A stretch of 64,000 nucleotides of DNA from Nymphaea colorata (GCF_008831285.2 NC_045150.1:8134001-8198000); one strand, 5' to 3'; shown: positions 1 through 13,945, numbered from the stretch's first letter. Program-made: numbers and translations. Notes: generated by a model from the letters alone, not told the origin.

Positions 1-1771
1 TTGAAGATCGGTACTTGAAATCTTTTTATAGCCTTGCAGCGGCACCTGATCAGCAAATCCTTGATCGCTTAATCACTTGAAAAGTGAAAAAACTTGAATA
101 CTCGAGTTGAGCACCATGATCTATGGTAATCGTTGTTTCTTAGTAATTGTGGACGTTTTTGTGCATCACGATTGCTATAGCTGTTTCAGATTGACTTTGT
201 TTTCTTGACTTTTGTTTGTCAGTAATCTGAAACCTTGAGGTGAGAAAGTTTTGAAGGTTCAAATTCTTCAGGCAGCTGTAGTCAGTCTCGAACTAGTGAA
301 ACTCGAAGATTAGGCGATCCAGTAAAATGAATTTGAGTTGCTCATATTTCTGCTTTTTCTGTAATCGGATACTTCGACATGCAGCAAGTCAGTTAATTAG
401 CTCCGGAGCAGCTAGATCAGGGACTTTTTTGGTGAACTTGTATTCTGGATTGAATTTCACTCACTATAGCAAGCTTGGAGTCTAGTTGCCTTATAAACGA
501 CGACTTCCTGCTTTCTGGTTATGCTGCACGAATTTAGTAGTTCGAGGCATTAGTTGTAGCCTTAAGTTGATTTCAGAAATAACTTTTCGTAAAGAATTCA
601 TTTGGAGTTCGTATCTTGAATTTATGCACTGGTAATTTCAGTTGGACCTTTTTCTTTTCTCGGTCCTTTACTAATAGAAAAGAAGCAAACCGAAAAATTT
701 TCACTAACATAGTTACTGATGAATGATAATTTAGCTGAAATTTGAAGTTTCCCGATGAATTTGTGCAGATACGGAGTTTATCCTTGGAACTGCTTATTTC
801 AGCATAGCTGCATTTGATATTTATCTTGTTCTGACATAGATCATGCCGGTATGGTATTAATATTGGTACGAAATGCGTATGAGAAACCATGCCGAAGTGT
901 TCAACGTTTAACAAGCTTGTTTCAAGTATGTGCATTGAAAATTGTGGCTTCAATAAGTGACCTCGTTTTTACTAGACTAAGACGTCAGATTTGAGCATTT
1001 GACATGAATATGCAATTGACGTCATTTAAAAAACATTTCCATCACAAAGATCTTTAAGTAGTATGGTTTTTTTTAAGAATAATGATGATTCAATATGATT
1101 TTCTCATGATTGTAATTGGTAGACGATAGTATTTTCACTAGCATGTCTCTGGAAGTCCGTTTTAATTCTTTCGAAAACCATATTATTATTTATTTGAAGC
1201 ACGAAGCAACAATTTGTCTAACCTTCTCTGTACGCATTTGAAGTTGTTTATACCTGAGCTTTTTAAGCGCTCACATGCTTGGATCAGCTCCTGGCTATCC
1301 CAGTTGCCCTAAAAGCTAAAAAGGAAACATGTACCCCCTCACCAGCAAATACTCTGATATGTTAATTTCTTCGCCCTTTTTCCTCCTCTTTTTAGAAATT
1401 TGTTTTAAAATTTTCTTAATTAATGCTCCCTGATAGAAATGCAAAAGAAAAAGTTTGTTCTTTTCCACCCGTCCCATATAGAGAACTGTACTAAATTCCT
1501 ACATGCGCATGGTGTGGGCATGTGTGGGCTACGTGCCTGCTCAAATAGATTTACTCATTGTCAATAGCGGGCTAGGACAAGTAACATGAGATGCCCTGTA
1601 AATGCTCAACCAATAAAAGCTTTTGGCTCCGCCATTGTAATTTCAACATACTTTTTCGTCTTTGCTGCTGCTGGTGTTCTCTTACGGAATCATTTTTCTG
1701 AAGCAGAACATGAATTCGGTAACAGATCAATAACTTTGCAATGATGCTCCATCATTCTATGAATTTTGAAG
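1..1771. other. AT-rich non-coding DNA, probably intron 1 of the F-box gene
   Basis: No exon could be recognised here on either strand. The next exon at 1772 starts inside a codon (its first base completes a codon begun upstream), so an earlier coding exon must exist, either outside the window or in this stretch but too short or diverged to see. The longest open frame, 126 aa on the minus strand at 573-953, has no recognisable domain and no flanking exons. Confidence 0.5.
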
Positions 1772-4700
1772 GTACGAAGAAGATATCTGGACGGAGATCG
1801 CCAAGTACTTGGACAAAAAGTCGTTGGTGAGGCTGGGGATGGTGGATCATTGGTTTCACAAATTTATGTTCCACGAGAGCGTCTGGAAGTACGCATGCCT
1901 ACGTGATCTCAACGTTTCACCACCCAAAGAAGTTGCCTTCAAATGGCGGGAGCTCTATGCTGCATCCTTCGGTAATCCCATGTCACCCATTTAAGTTCTC
2001 AACCCCGTCGCTTCAGTACAGAAAAACAGTTTGAACATGATATTGTTTGCAAAAGCTGTTCACAATTGAAAAGCATTTGCTACGACATTAACATTGTCTT
2101 CACCCAGCAGCAAGCCTTCAAGATGCTTTCTTGGAGTGGCTGTCTGTTATAAATAATTCCTACCTTATCACAACTCTCTTAGCTGCTTTATTACTAAGCT
2201 AAACAATTCTGGGGTTGCCCATGGCTTGCGTTGTAATGTATCTTTACGCCATGATGACGCACAAGATTGCAGTAGCCACTATATACTTGGTAACGGAAGT
2301 ACTTATGCACCTGCGTGTTTTTTTCGTGGCAGATGGCAGCCATTCGTATACCAACAGGCAGCCAGAGAAGCACATTGGTGAGTTTTCTGTAGTTAATATT
2401 TCTTTCACAATGGTGTGACGGGTTAGATCTATGTACATATTCTCGTTGTTGTGGCTCTATATGAGTCTTCAGCATGTGGGGAATAATTGCTTTTGCAAAA
2501 GGCGATTTTGTATGTATACACACACACACGGGGAGTTTTTATTTGAGAGCTCGAGGAAAGCCATTCCGATACAATTTCACACAGGTGATTGTGGTTTATA
2601 TCCACTGACAGTGGTAAAAGTTGTTTTGATAAGAGTATCTGCCGTACGAGCTTAGCTTGTTACAGGGGTGGGTATCGGGCCGGCCAGCCCGGCCCAGCCC
2701 AGGTCTCGTTTTGGGTTCGGTCCTGCCCATTTAAATTAAAAAAAATATTTTTTAATTATAAGATAACATTTTTTAATATAAAATATATTTATTAAGAATA
2801 AAAAATATTATTAAAACAAAAAAATTAAAATATATATATATATTTTTAACTTATCGAGCCTAAACGGGCCGGGCCTGGCTGTCGGGCCCCGGCCAGGCCC
2901 AACGCCCAGCCTTAGCTTATTATAAGTTCCAAGTTCATCTTTCACTTTTTAGTTTTTTCTAATACAACACTCTTTTCTGTAAACATTAATTAGATCATTC
3001 ATCCAAATATCAAGAGAAGATTAAGTCTCTTAGGAAAAAAAGGATACGAGTTCTCCCTTAACCATGTCATATTTGTCATATGCAATGTTTTTTTTATTGA
3101 AACCGGTTGCGCAATTTTATCTCTATGCGAAAAACAATGAAGCAATAGAAATCATGGTGTTTGGATGCATAGTAGGGTTTTATAAGTCAATTTGGAGTGT
3201 GTATCTTTTATAAGTCAATTTGGAGTGTGTATCTTAGGCTCTCACGAAATCCTACATTGGAAGTATACCTTTTTCTTTCTTAATATATATCTCAATTCTT
3301 AGGTTTTCCAGCATGGAGATAATTCCTCTATGCTTAGTTATGAGAAAAAAAATTCAGATTTGGTTTTCGCACTTTAGTTTCCTAATAATCTTGTGCTTGT
3401 AATTTATTGCCATAGTCGCATACTTTATTCGAGGGTGAGACTCTTTTTGGCTGAATTAGACAGTTTCCTGGAACACTTTCATGGTCTATATATATAACTT
3501 CACGCTGGATTTGTCATAGGTAAGGAAAAGTAGAAGGTTAATCTGTAAAACATAAAAATACAAGATGCAATGCAGAAAATAACCCACAACTTGGGGGCTG
3601 TTATGAAAGATTCTTTTCGATTAAAACCTTATCCTCTTTCCTTATCCCTGTTCGTACAATACTTGCGACATGTATAGTTAATTTAATTGTGTTATGCATG
3701 ATGCGAGGCTGTATATGGAATGGTCATCAGAAACTGTTTTGCTTCTGCCTTAAGAAAAATAGGCATAAATTAATCTAGAGTTGGCTTTGAACTAAAGGAC
3801 TAATAGAAGTTTGTCTAAGAGGCGCCATTAAAAGGCCCAGTGGCAAATGAGTGGTTACTTCGGTCAGCCATTCGTGGGATCTACATGTTGACAGCATCGT
3901 GGTGAAGGGCTCTCAATGGTCGTTGCTACTTAAACCAATCATTTGGAGCAGCTGACCACACTTCCCGCTCGAGAACAGGACCGAATTAGGTGTAAATCAA
4001 ATGTCTAGTCCACTTTGGGCGCCAGGATAAGCTAGAGGACTTAATTCATTACAGCGTTGCGTAATCAACAGCCACCTAAGAGGTCCACCTGAATGGCTCC
4101 AAGCTTCTTGCCACCCAATTTTTTGGCTCGTATAGTCATGATTACATTATATATCATAAAATCATAATTGATGGGCTATTTCCTTACCTTGGGCAAAGTT
4201 ATGGTTTTTTGAATCTATATTCCTATTTGTCTGTCTGCATTCCACTTAACTCAATCACTAAGCTGTAGAAGAACAAAAATTCTGATTAAGGAGTTGTGGA
4301 GTAGGTTTAATGGATGGAAGTAACACTCAGATCTAGGATGCTGCTTCAGTTTAAGCACATCACAAAGCCAGAACCAATACGGATTGACTTGTTCCTCTTT
4401 CCAGATTGGATGAGAATCGGGGCGTTTCTCTTCGACTCAGCAGTGGCATTGGCAACAGAGAAGCTACGCATTCCGGATATTTCTTCAAACAAGTTGCCAG
4501 CGGACAAGATGGTGCAGAAAATGGGTTGTTGCATCTTGACGGGCATCAAGCCGGGAATTTGGATTGCTGGTATTATTCTTTCTTCGTTTCACCTTACAGG
4601 TGATGGCTCCTTAGTAGGGTGGTGGTTACGTTGCACCGGGGTAAACCAACAAGGGTTCGGCCTAGTAGGGAAGGGCCGTTAACTGTCATGGTTCGAATAC

Positions 4701-7407
4701 CACGGTTCCCAAATGTTTTCCAAGCTAAATCTATAAGGACAAGAATCGATGTTCTGGATGTACACCCACGTAGTTCTGTTGCTCCTTGGAAAGAGTTCAG
4801 GTCCGAATTTCCTTTTCCAACACATCCCGAAGTTGAATTGTACTCTAAGTCTGCTGAAAGTTAGGGGTTAGAATATCAATACGGACATGACTACCGGATT
4901 GCTTGAGGGACCAGATGTAACCATCTGGTACCTCATGCCAACTCAAGCCTCACTTGCCGTCAAGCCTTTGGTAACCTCAGGAGCATTGATTGGTAAGGTT
5001 CCAATTGAATGAATTTACTGTCCTCTTGTCTTAAATTCGAGTACTTGAAGTCACATAGATTTGCTAATCTGGGAAAAGCTTCAAACCGAACTCTAAACTT
5101 TATCAAACAAAGGAAGGATCTATATAACACCCGCGAATCTTTAGCTTTTCATTAGCAAAGCTGCAAAAGGTCTCATCGTAAGATCCAATCAGCAGTCTGA
5201 CTCCAATGAGTTTTGGGATCTGGGATTATTAGATGCCCCCGAGTTTCAATTGAGTGCTATTACGAAGTGTAGCAACCAAATGAGATTCAGATCCAGGCTT
5301 GAATCTGCTTTCTGAAACCAAATCCGACTCCAACTAGCTTAACGTCCAACATCTACATGTACCCAAAATTTGGACCCTATTCATGATGTCGGCTTGAGTT
5401 CGGACTTGCATTTTTATACAAGACCGCACGTTTTCTTTTTTATCAGTCCGCGTAATCATTCCCAAACTCGATCGATGGGAGTCGGGCTAAGAGAAATATT
5501 TGACAGAAATATCAGCAAGCCATTTCGACCGGAAAATTTTACAAAAGGCACCCAACTTTTATGTGGGATAATCAAAACAAGCCGACATTTCAAGTATGTT
5601 TTTTTTTTTCTATTCCTTCACGGTTCAAGCATGTTTCTGTAAAAGATTCATTTAGACTGCAATTGGCATGAGAGAATTTCTCCATAATCGCGTCGTCTCT
5701 AAAACTAGATTACAGTTTGTAACGCTGTGGAGTTGTCATTGAATGCAGATTTGCAATTGGTCAGGTGCCCCGTTTGCAACCTCAACACTTGTGAAGGTTC
5801 AATTCTCATCCTTGTGACTGTTAACCCTGTAAATCTGCTTTTGTTATTTGTAACTTGTTTTCTTCAAGTTATCATCGTTTATGCAATAGAAATCTTATGA
5901 TCGAGATAAATTATTATCGAATGGCGAAAGCGAATGATCGCACCCAACAATCGTTGACTCAAACAGCATGCCATTGTTTAAGTGAAATATACATAATACA
6001 TTCATGGGGTGCTTGGATATGCGCATTTATACAGACATAATACTTCTCTCGGAGTAATAATCTTATAGACGACAAGCTTAATTAAATAATAGTAGGGATC
6101 GGTTTTTATAAATAAATTCCTGTTGTGCAAAAATTGATTGATTTGTTGTTTTCAATTAAAGGCACCATGCAAACGCTTGATGCGAGGCATTTTGAGCTGT
6201 TTCTCCACCAGGAGTACAAGAACGGGACGTGGGAGTACGAAGAGGTTGGATCTCATCGAGTTGAGAACTGCTGTGGAGCTATAGGGGGTATCTTCGATGC
6301 TGTGCACCTCAGGAGCTCCTCAACTGCAGGTACAAATTCCTCCTGTTAGACTACTGGAAATCCAGTTTAAAGCATGAATTTTTGGTTCTTACGTATACGC
6401 ATCATTGGACCAATCTAGTCAATTGCTATTAGTTAATAAATTCATCTGTTTTAGCAGCTGACTTTTATATGAAATTGGATATTTCTTTTAGACGGTAGTA
6501 TTCGGTTACAGGTTCCTACTTAGTCTGACTGTTATTCATACGCCATTTGATTCATTTCCAGTGTCAATTGAAAATCCAACGGAGTGCATTTGGATTCGGT
6601 CTCACTAGTATATGAAATCACTTAAGTGCAAGTCTATTGAATAATCAACCAATAACTACGACGTGCTACAGGCTTATATAATGCTCGAACCTGATCTGTC
6701 TCAGCCATGTTCTACCTACTTATAACATATTAAGGGTGCATCTCTAGACTGACGCCTACGTTTCTCATCGCACGAACTGCAACCGTGCAGTGAAATTGGA
6801 GACTCATTCTTTCTTTCTTGTGGTGTTCAACAGAGGTTCTCAACATGAAATCATGGATTGCAGAACCAACAGACTTCCAGCCAAGGGCAAGGATTGCCTG
6901 CCATGCAGTTGCCGTCAATACAAATTTACAGGAAAACGAAGGTACACATTTGCTTCTCCTTTGCAGTTCTCACTGCACCCTTCTCCAATCAGTAAAGCGA
7001 CACTCACTTGATAGTAGCTACAATCTTCTGCATTTGAGAGTTGAAATTGTCATCTCATATAATGAACGATCCTTCTTATATCATAAAGTATCCTTCTTCA
7101 GCTCATTTTCTTAGGATCAACTTGCATCATGAAGGACCTTTCATGAAGGAACTTGTATTATTTCAAGATTATCCTGTATCTCCAGTTCAAGAGCAAGCCT
7201 GCTCCACCATAAACATCTTCCCATTCCTTTCCTTTGGGAGCTCCGCAAGAGTAACATGAACATGTAAGCAGTAGCTCCTACTTTTCAAAGGAGATGACAA
7301 GCATTTCTATGTCGCTATATGCAGGTTTGCAGGTGAAGTATCAGATAATGAAAGCTGGAGAAAACGGGCCGATTGTTTCCATAAGGATCTCGCAGCAACT
7401 CTTGTAA
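1772..7407 (+). CDS. RMF: F-box protein, At3g61730 (RMF)-like, 3' seven exons (5' end missing)
   Basis: Seven exons keep one frame across GT-AG junctions: 1772-1971, 2333-2377, 4405-4569, 5749-5796, 6162-6329, 6834-6941 and 7325-7407 (stop TAA). They give 271 residues. The first visible exon carries an F-box-like helix run (DIWTEIAKYLDKKSLVRL) followed by SVWKYACLRDL. Later exons encode DWMRIGAFLFDSAVALATEK, a CPVC pair, TMQTLDARHFELFL and WEYEEVGSHRV, ending in VSIRISQQLL. This order matches my memory of Arabidopsis At3g61730 (REDUCED MALE FERTILITY), a tapetum-linked F-box protein; F-box proteins are substrate adaptors of SCF ubiquitin ligases. All six internal junctions fall after the first base of a codon. 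Exons of 45 and 48 nt are short but fit the family sequence. The N-terminal exon is not found. Family identity is strong; the RMF name rests on memory. Confidence 0.85.
2663..2914. mobile_element. Non-autonomous hAT-like MITE in F-box intron
   Basis: This 252-bp insert starts CAGGGGTGGGTA, has GC-rich ends full of GGGCC/GGCCC blocks and a nearly pure AT middle. It is flanked by 8-bp direct repeats GCTTGTTA (2655-2662) and GCTTATTA (2915-2922), seven of eight matching. An 8-bp duplication and a CAGGG end are typical of hAT elements. It lies in the intron 2378-4404. A related, more decayed block is at about 57880-58070. Confidence 0.6.
3178..3233. repeat. Perfect 28-bp tandem duplication
   Basis: Two exact 28-bp units, 3178-3205 and 3206-3233, each starting TTTTATAAGTC and ending GTGTGTATC. 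They lie in an F-box intron. No function is apparent. Confidence 0.9.
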
Positions 7408-8158
7408 ACTTTTAACTTTGCCAGTTCTGGCATGAACCTTCATAGGCTATTTTAGTGATAGAATGCTAATGAAGGGGATTAGGGACACGCCATGATCGAA
7501 ACAGTCTCGGTGATGTACAGAGACGGTCTAACCAATAGTTCCATGGTCCAGCTAAAATTGGATTCCGGTTTAAGTGGCATGAAACCGGAAAAAATTGGAC
7601 ATTCGACAGAATGCAGACCTAAAAAATAACACATAGAGGAGATTATATGGTTTCCTCAGTTTTCTATATTCAAAGACGAGACTCCACAGATTAAACCAAC
7701 CTAAACGAGCATCAGACCTCTGCTGGAGAGGTAGGACGAGCAAATTGATTCAGTTCAGTATCCACTAACTTCCCTAATCCAAACCGCGCAAACGAGATGC
7801 TTCAGCGGCTTTCATCTCTGGCCTACCTGCTGACATCAACAAACTCTAAAGGCATCAAAGAAGCATCGCAAGAAGCCAAAAGCTGTTAGTTTGCACAATT
7901 TCTGCTACTTCAATTTCTTTTCAGTCCTATTTTTTGCTTTCAACACGAGAAAATCAAAATCTAAGTTCCACTCGGTTATTTTACCAAACAGTCAGCCTTG
8001 CCGTTATGTCACGCAGTCATCACGCTCTAAGCAACATCATCTGGTCTGTGCCACATAAGCTGTTTCAAGTACAGAATAAAAAAAGGGCAGTGCGGAAAGA
8101 CAACGTAATTTCACTTATCAACCCTTCTTACGTCTGCAATTACCAGACTGCATTCTTT
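7408..8158. other. Convergent 3' spacer between F-box gene and KGD4
   Basis: The F-box gene ends at 7407 on plus and KGD4 ends at 8159 on minus, so this 750-bp stretch should hold both 3' untranslated regions. No further coding exon is visible. Confidence 0.6.
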
Positions 8159-11100
8159 CTAAGAGGCACCACCTAGCTGCAAATAACCAACTTCTTTCAT
8201 GTCAGAATCATCAATATAAAGCTTAAAGCAAGAAATAATTCTCGTCCCTTTCAAGTGAACACGACTTTGCTTTATTTCTTGAAAGCTAACCAAGAAGTAG
8301 GCCTACTGACAATGTTATGAACATGATATTTACATTCACGTTGTCTAAGGATGGTATGGTATTAAGTTAAACCATTTGGATGAGAATATTTCTACCAGGA
8401 AATCTCTCTATATTGAACTAACAGATGAACAGCGGAATGAAATATGAACTATAAGAAAATTCACCCACGTACTGTTGAAATCATTATATAAAGCTGACAT
8501 TAACAGTAGAAATTATGCAGTTACAGTTAACGGTAAAAACCATGCACATTAGAGGAGCTGAAGATGGGAATAATCATCCTTCTTTTCTCACAAAAAGTAA
8601 AGGCAAAATTGTTCCCATATGCATTTTCCATGAAGGCAAGGGAAATAAACAAACGTACCAAAATAATTTCCATCTCTTTTTCTGAAAGAGGCCTGCGTTC
8701 CGGCAGAAGTGAAGCTTTTCCACCAACAGCCGTATTTGCTGGTGGTGAAGGAACCCTAGTCCATGACAGAAGCTTTGCGTTCAAATCATCATAAGAAGAT
8801 GGTGCTTGTTCTTGAGATTTTGGAGCGGAAGACCCAGAAACTGAGGAAAAAGCCAATCAGAAATATATTAGAAATATATTTCCCATATATTCTAGATTAC
8901 AAATTGCGAGTAGCTTTAGGAAGGAAACAGAAAAAATCATCCAAAAAAATTTCACGGACGATAATTTCCTGTAAATGTGAGAAACATGCTACAAAATGAG
9001 AAACTGAAATTGATGAATGTTTACAACGCTAGAAACATATTTACCACCGGATGGAAAGTGTACCTTTTTACACGGAAAGACATTATTTTAGTTACGTCTT
9101 TGGGAAAACTCTTACTTTTTTAAGTTTAAAAGGAAATTAATATCTTTACCGCAAAGTGGTTCCACTTTGACACCCGCACAGTATCCCCTTGCATACAAAT
9201 GAAACACCTTAAAATCCATAAAATCAAGACAAACCCAAATCTATTTCCATAAACATGATACATGTTAACATGCTAGACAAAAGGGAAAGAAATTTCACAA
9301 CTTATTGACAGCACTCGCTCCTTTACTCCCAATATGCTTATTTTCAGATTTATTGGACTTTTGTTATTGCAAAGAAATTTTTCTTGGACTCAGGAAGCCA
9401 AAAAAACCTCAAATGCAAGTTTTACATGATGATCTTGGTTTCCATGGGCAATTTGTTGTATCTTCAAGTGGACCAACTACGGGAATTTATCAACTCAATA
9501 AATGCACAACACGATATTTATCTGCCTGAAGAAACCATCACTCTTATCTGCTTTTTTGCACTACACCTTAAGTCCAAGATCCTTTGTAGGCAGCGAAGCG
9601 CTTGAATAAACCATGGTTGCTTTTATCACCACACTTTATGCAAGAACCAAAATGGTGATGCTTTTACTTCATTGACGATGATGGTGTGCCTTCCTTGATT
9701 CACCATAAAAACTCCAAACTCAAAGTATGGTTGCAGACCTCCAGTATTTTGCAATCGTCTGCACAAACTGTGGTTATATGGTAAATTAAGAATGTGATTT
9801 CATGATTGAAAAAGGTATCTGTGGGTAGCGTCTTATTTTTAATTATCCAGACTGTAGCTGGCCAAAAGTTAGCTCTCTTATTCTCAACTTTTTCCTTTGT
9901 GTTTGCTTTCAAAATCCACCTCGCTGCTTATGCTCCTCACAAGAGAGAAGATAGAGACAGACAGAGAGCATGAAAATCAGGTTGAAAAGACAGACAACTT
10001 GAGTCTGATTTTTTTCAGCAGATTTTTAGGATATAAGACAAACTTACCCATGGTTGCAAATCTTGTGTTTCCATGTGTTTTCCATGTGCTCTCATAAATC
10101 CCATAGACATGGATAAACACATCCTAAGGTAGAAATCTTTTTACAATCAAACATGCGCTAAGTCTTAAGATGTGATGTTAAACGATCTACCAGAGATAGG
10201 TTCACAAGATGGACTTAGATATGTGTAGTGAAATAAACCTAGATATCCTCACCAGTTAAAGTAGCATATTCAGATGCTCCCTGGACAACAAAGTGACAAA
10301 CTACGCAACTGATTGGATGATCAGTCTTATGTACCATATTCAAACAAAGTTAATAGCATCACCACCTTCAAATAGAAGTGTCTATGAAAGTCAAGCCCCG
10401 AGCATAGTCAGAAATCTCAGCAATGCAGAACAAATGAAATGAAAAATGGGAAAGCATCTTGATATTTTGATAATATTGCCAAAATGGAAATATCACAACA
10501 CTGCTGAGGATTTTTAAAAGAAACATTTTCTATATATACTTTAAACTTTTTTAGTTTTTTTTTAACATTTCAATAACTTTTATTTTTCATCGATGTTTTT
10601 AAGGAAAACCAGAAAAATACTCACACTTTCATAAGTTTTTCTCTTACTTTTCATATATTCTTTAAATATTCTGGATTCCAGCGATTTTCCTGATAAAAAC
10701 AACATTTCCTATTAATACCTGAGAATGATGTTTGTGACTACGGTGCTAAGCAATGAAGCAACCGAAGCCAAGAACACTTCAGATGTGTCATCTTAGCATA
10801 GATTGAAACACAATATTGGAGGACAGGAAAGATTTGGCAACAACTAGTGGGCCACAGTAACCATATAAAATCATCAAGGTACAAAATCCTTAGGAAGGTA
10901 GAATGGAACAACCCTTCACTCTTTTTAAAAGAGAATTAGATGTGCCATTTTACTCCAAGTTCTAATCAACAGCTGACAAGTTCATGGCAGTTACACATGT
11001 AAACTTGAAGCAAGTGAAACCGTTCACAGCAGTAGCATTTTTCTCATTTATGTGAAGATACAACTACTTCCATATAAGGAGAAGAATGTGCTTGAGAACT

Positions 11101-13945
11101 AAAACAAGAACAAATAAAAATTTGACTTTAGACAATATGTCAGGGGAGGCCAAGTCTGACCTGAGAAATGCATTGATTCAGGAAGATGGAACTCACAAAT
11201 TAGTAATTAGTAATGACAGGTTGAAATCACAGATCAGTAATTAGTAATGACAGCTTGTAGCATGAAATGTCACCAACTTCTTGGCCGAAACACTGTCCAA
11301 GGCTATAGCTCAATGTGTCATCTCAAACCAACATTCCTTTCTGGAGTTTGGTCTGGCACAAGCTAGATCTTACCAAGAAAATACTTTTAATCTGGTAGTA
11401 CATACTGGTGAAAGGCATGCAAGAACAAGAGATTCAGCTTTGAGGCATAATGCACTAAAAAAAAAAAGGAAGAAGAAGAAAAAGAAAACTACATAGAGAC
11501 AATGATGCCAAGGCCTAAACAGCAAAAAGAGTGTCAATCAACCTTGCCCTATAAGACAAGGGTAAATAATATGAAGACCCTTAGCTACATAAAGCTCATA
11601 CACATGCTATACTAGCTGAATGCTTATACAAGTTCTGGTTTGCACCCACATACTAAGTGTTAAACATATAAAACCTCAAAATATGTATATGGCATCACAT
11701 AAAAAGGGTTTGCGCCCATTTTCAAGTCAAAGGAAAAGATTAAAAACAGAAGAGAAGTTGTAGCAAAAGAAAGATCATAACAAAAGAGCGAAAAAGAAGC
11801 TCCTGATCATCAACTGGATCATTGAGAAGCCTACATATCATCAAATAGATATAAAAGAAACTGAGAGAGGAAGACAGTGCAAAGTCCAAAATCTCTAACA
11901 AGATCAGACCATCCATCTCATCCTAAATGAACGACCCCCTTCTTGTCTCCTGCAATCAGTTACATCAGTTAGATAACTGGTCCCTTTTTCTTCTCTGTAG
12001 CTGATGGATGGAGGAAAAAGGGAGGCCCATTTCCAGCAAGATGGCAGAAAACAGACTCTATTGCATATTTCATCTACCCTCTGGCTGTACAATGAATCGT
12101 GCCTACTGTGGTTAGTGCCTTTTTTCAAGGGCAAATAGTGGATTCCCTAGAAAAGGTAATAAGAACAACTCTCTCTCTCTCTCTCGCAGGCAAGTTTGAC
12201 AATGACACCGAAGTCTACAACCCAAATTGCCAAATACACGTGTATAACTTACAAAACTTTACCTCAGACAAAAAAAATCAGGTACATTTTTAGCAAGTAA
12301 AACTAAAGTTTATTTTCTGATGGAGTATAATACTATCCATCATAATCAATTACTTGAGAAATCAAAAAGTTAGTTCAGAGAATACCACACTTTGTTTTGA
12401 AGTGCCTATACATGTGGTGTGTTGTAACTTGAAGTGCCTATACATGTGGTGTGTTGTAACGCTTGACAGGCATGTCTAATATCCCAGTACTATTAAATAC
12501 TTTGAGGTTCGAAAATTATGATATTCAAACTATGTAAATGGACAATACTATTAGTATGGGCACAGTTGAACAGGGACGATTTGTACCTCCAAAAGTCTGC
12601 TTATACACCACAAAGGTAAAAAATAGTAAAAGTAGTACAAAGTAAACCCGCAGCGTGCATTACCATCACTTGACAAAAATAAACCGTAACAATCAACATT
12701 GGTGGGCCCAACTTCAAAGTCATTTTTCAAACGCCAAAGCAAGCACAAGTTTCGTCAAGTGACAATCTTCATGGCTTCACTATCATTCCTTCCTGCTGAT
12801 TTTCCAACTTCCATTACTTGTCCAACTTGGAACATATCATTGATCCCATATATTCATTTCAAGAAATGATAATATGCTTAAACATCTCAAACATTGCTTC
12901 AAATTTCTCTACGACTGAAACCATGAATATAAACCTGACCCATCTTGACATCTCTATTCTTAGCTACACGGACTCTTGCCTTCCTGCAGCTTCCTGGATA
13001 TGTATCAATCTTGTTAAAAGTTAGGGCTTAACACCAATTCTTAGTAATGGACACCATAATTTATCCCTCCTCTGTGCCATTTCTCATTCTTGGTTCTGCA
13101 AATATTCACTAGAAGGAGCGTTAAACATCATGCACATTTTATAACAGTCCCTTGTGGAGAATGAAATATGTTGATCCAAATCTTCTCCCTTTTCTGAAGA
13201 TTAATAAGTCATAGAAATACTGAAAGGAAAATAACACGCCTTGGGATGGTTATAATAAGCTAATAGCTGCTCCTACCACAAAGAAGGCCTCGAGCAAAAA
13301 CTACACTTCCCGATTCCTGCATGAGAAAAATGGGAGGTTAAGTACTTCAAATTTCCTGGTCATCCATCCGAAACACAGATTGTTGACTTCCACGGTAGGA
13401 ATTGTTGACCAGGCAGATTACATTGAACCCTCAAGATGAAGGTCTTTATACAGACCCTTATAAAGGACACCGCGCCCAATACAAGTTCGTTCTTCCAAAG
13501 AAACTATCGACCCTGATAAACCTCATCTTCCCAAACAAGTTCCATAACAACCAATTAGAATACGGGAAATTTGCATAATGAACAGGGACGTGAAGCAAAA
13601 CAACCATGCCGGATTTTCTTTGCTTTCTCTATTTTATAAAACCATTTAAGAACTCATACAATAGCATTATGAGAAGACATGAATCGATAGGAAGCCCAAG
13701 AACGACGCAAGCCAGAGAAACCAATGTAAGGTCCCCAAACAACCAAATCACGATACAGCAAATTTTTTTACAAAAAAAAAGGAAAACGAAAAACAGAGAG
13801 AGAGAGAGAGAGAGAAAGAGGAAAGGAAAAGAAGAGAGAAGAGGAAAGAGACAGATAAAGGAGTAAGATTAAAACCAGCGGGTTTGGGGTGCCGCTGAGG
13901 GAATTTAATGCGGGGGATCCTCTTCGCCAAATGAGTTCCTGCCAT
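8159..13945 (-). CDS. KGD4: Mitochondrial 2-oxoglutarate dehydrogenase complex component 4 (KGD4/MRPS36-like)
   Basis: Three coding exons on the minus strand: 13876-13945 (ATG at 13945), 8659-8840 and 8159-8176 (stop TAG), giving 89 residues. Exon 1 encodes MAGTHLAKRIPRIKFPQRHP; exon 2 ends in ERRPLSEKEMEIIL; the 18-nt last exon adds LGGAS. A basic IPRIKFPQRH start and a C-terminal R-x-LS-x-x-EME-x-I-x-x-GG signature is the layout of MRPS36/KGD4 proteins. Human and yeast members tether the E3 dihydrolipoamide dehydrogenase to the E2 core of the 2-oxoglutarate dehydrogenase complex in the mitochondrial matrix. The length fits the family (about 90-120 aa). Intron 1 is 5,035 bp; its donor (G|GTTTTA) is weak, so an extra exon in the intron cannot be excluded. 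The leader on the minus strand is GA-rich (about 13946-13982). Both other junctions are clean. Confidence 0.8.
8841..13875. other. KGD4 intron 1 (about 5 kb, no recognisable gene)
   Basis: AT-rich sequence with short open frames only. It holds a perfect 32-bp tandem repeat at 12397-12460, a CT run near 12171-12187 and an imperfect short repeat near 11195-11255. I could not recognise a nested gene or an intact transposon. Confidence 0.5.
12397..12460. repeat. Perfect 32-bp tandem duplication
   Basis: Units 12397-12428 and 12429-12460 are identical, each starting TTGAAGTGCC and ending GTTGTAAC. They lie inside KGD4 intron 1. Confidence 0.9.

Noticed and set aside
573..953. 126-aa open frame on the minus strand
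   Set aside because: No domain, no neighbouring exons, and composition like the surrounding AT-rich DNA.
4600..4870. Open frames and a GGTTCGAAT string in an F-box intron, possibly a tRNA-like or coding piece
   Set aside because: No cloverleaf could be formed, and the frames are not continued by splice sites or family similarity.
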